From positions 1 through 12,253 of the forward strand of contig JAGALG010000223.1 in the NCBI GenBank assembly GCA_017848075.1: a stretch of DNA of 12,253 bases, written 5' to 3'. Shown here in pieces: positions 12,184 to 12,253 of the stretch (positions within the stretch are counted from its first letter, which is position 1; each line of letters opens with the position of its first letter). This stretch comes from Oscillospiraceae bacterium. GTDB lineage: Bacteria; Bacillota; Clostridia; Oscillospirales; Ruminococcaceae. The notes under the pieces are model-generated. The model saw only the letters and a list, made by a program, of their open reading frames with translations, was not told the origin of the DNA and searched no databases. The position numbers and the translations under genes were made by a program.

Positions 12184-12253
12184 ATGAATAAGCGTTGGCT
12201 GCTGTGTTTGGCAGCCTGTTTTCTGCTGCTGAGCGCTTGCCAGCAGGAGGGGG
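12184..12253 (+). CDS. Putative lipoprotein, N-terminal fragment (cut by window edge)
   Basis: Only 23 full codons are present before the right edge. They read MNKRWLLCLAACFLLLSACQ..., a complete lipoprotein signal peptide: basic start, hydrophobic core, and lipobox LSAC with the lipidated Cys at residue 19. AAGGAGGGG lies 7 nt upstream of the ATG, a strong ribosome site. The mature part is not visible, so the function is unknown. It is divergent from the acidic membrane protein gene, with about 190 bp between start codons that hold both promoters. Confidence 0.8.
   Translation, partial: MNKRWLLCLAACFLLLSACQQEG

Overview
The window looks like chromosomal DNA from a low-GC-type Gram-positive anaerobe of the Clostridia, probably near the Oscillospirales/Ruminococcaceae. 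This rests on gene order (DUF1934 next to argS; rpmG-secE-nusG-rplK-rplA), strong AGGAGG-type ribosome binding sites, sigma-A-like promoters, a zinc-type L33 and lipoprotein signal peptides. Base composition is moderate. The exact genus cannot be read from the sequence. I see no insertion sequence, prophage, CRISPR array, tRNA or rRNA gene; this is mostly core genome.

Layout. From 1 to about 8.8 kb everything is on the minus strand. Read in the direction of transcription (right to left) it starts with a probable operon ddl - murI - DUF1934 - argS - a degenerate MetH-like homocysteine methyltransferase gene (8712 down to 3364), driven by an extended -10 promoter at 8812-8841 and closed by a 14-bp terminator hairpin at 3321-3353. 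Next comes a two-gene unit, an SMI1/KNR4-like hypothetical protein overlapping a GNAT acetyltransferase, then pepT with its own promoter and terminator, then a YbaK-type Cys-tRNA(Pro) deacylase, and finally the start of a lipoprotein gene cut by the left edge. A roughly 500-bp divergent intergenic region (8713-9215) separates this from the plus-strand cluster rpmG - secE - nusG - rplK - rplA (9216-11472), which ends in a strong terminator at 11494-11524. Past that, a minus-strand gene for a small membrane-anchored protein of unknown function converges on rplA, and a second lipoprotein gene starts at 12184 and runs off the right edge.

How the genes work together. ddl and murI supply D-Ala-D-Ala and D-glutamate for peptidoglycan. 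argS and ybaK act in tRNA charging and its quality control. rpmG, rplK and rplA encode ribosomal proteins, nusG a transcription factor, and secE a Sec translocon subunit.

The most interesting points are: (1) two RNA elements, one in front of rplK and one in front of rplA, both with the GUGG-GA-GG...CC-...-CCAC layout of the L1-binding site of 23S rRNA, which suggests double autoregulatory L1 sites; (2) a MetH-like protein that keeps the Hcy-domain fold but has GGGKG where the zinc-binding GGCCG should be, and ends inside a partial pterin-domain-like segment; (3) an intrinsic terminator lying between pepT and ybaK with almost no room for a ybaK promoter; (4) two further hairpins in the rplK leader. 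I found no convincing wholly new multi-gene system.
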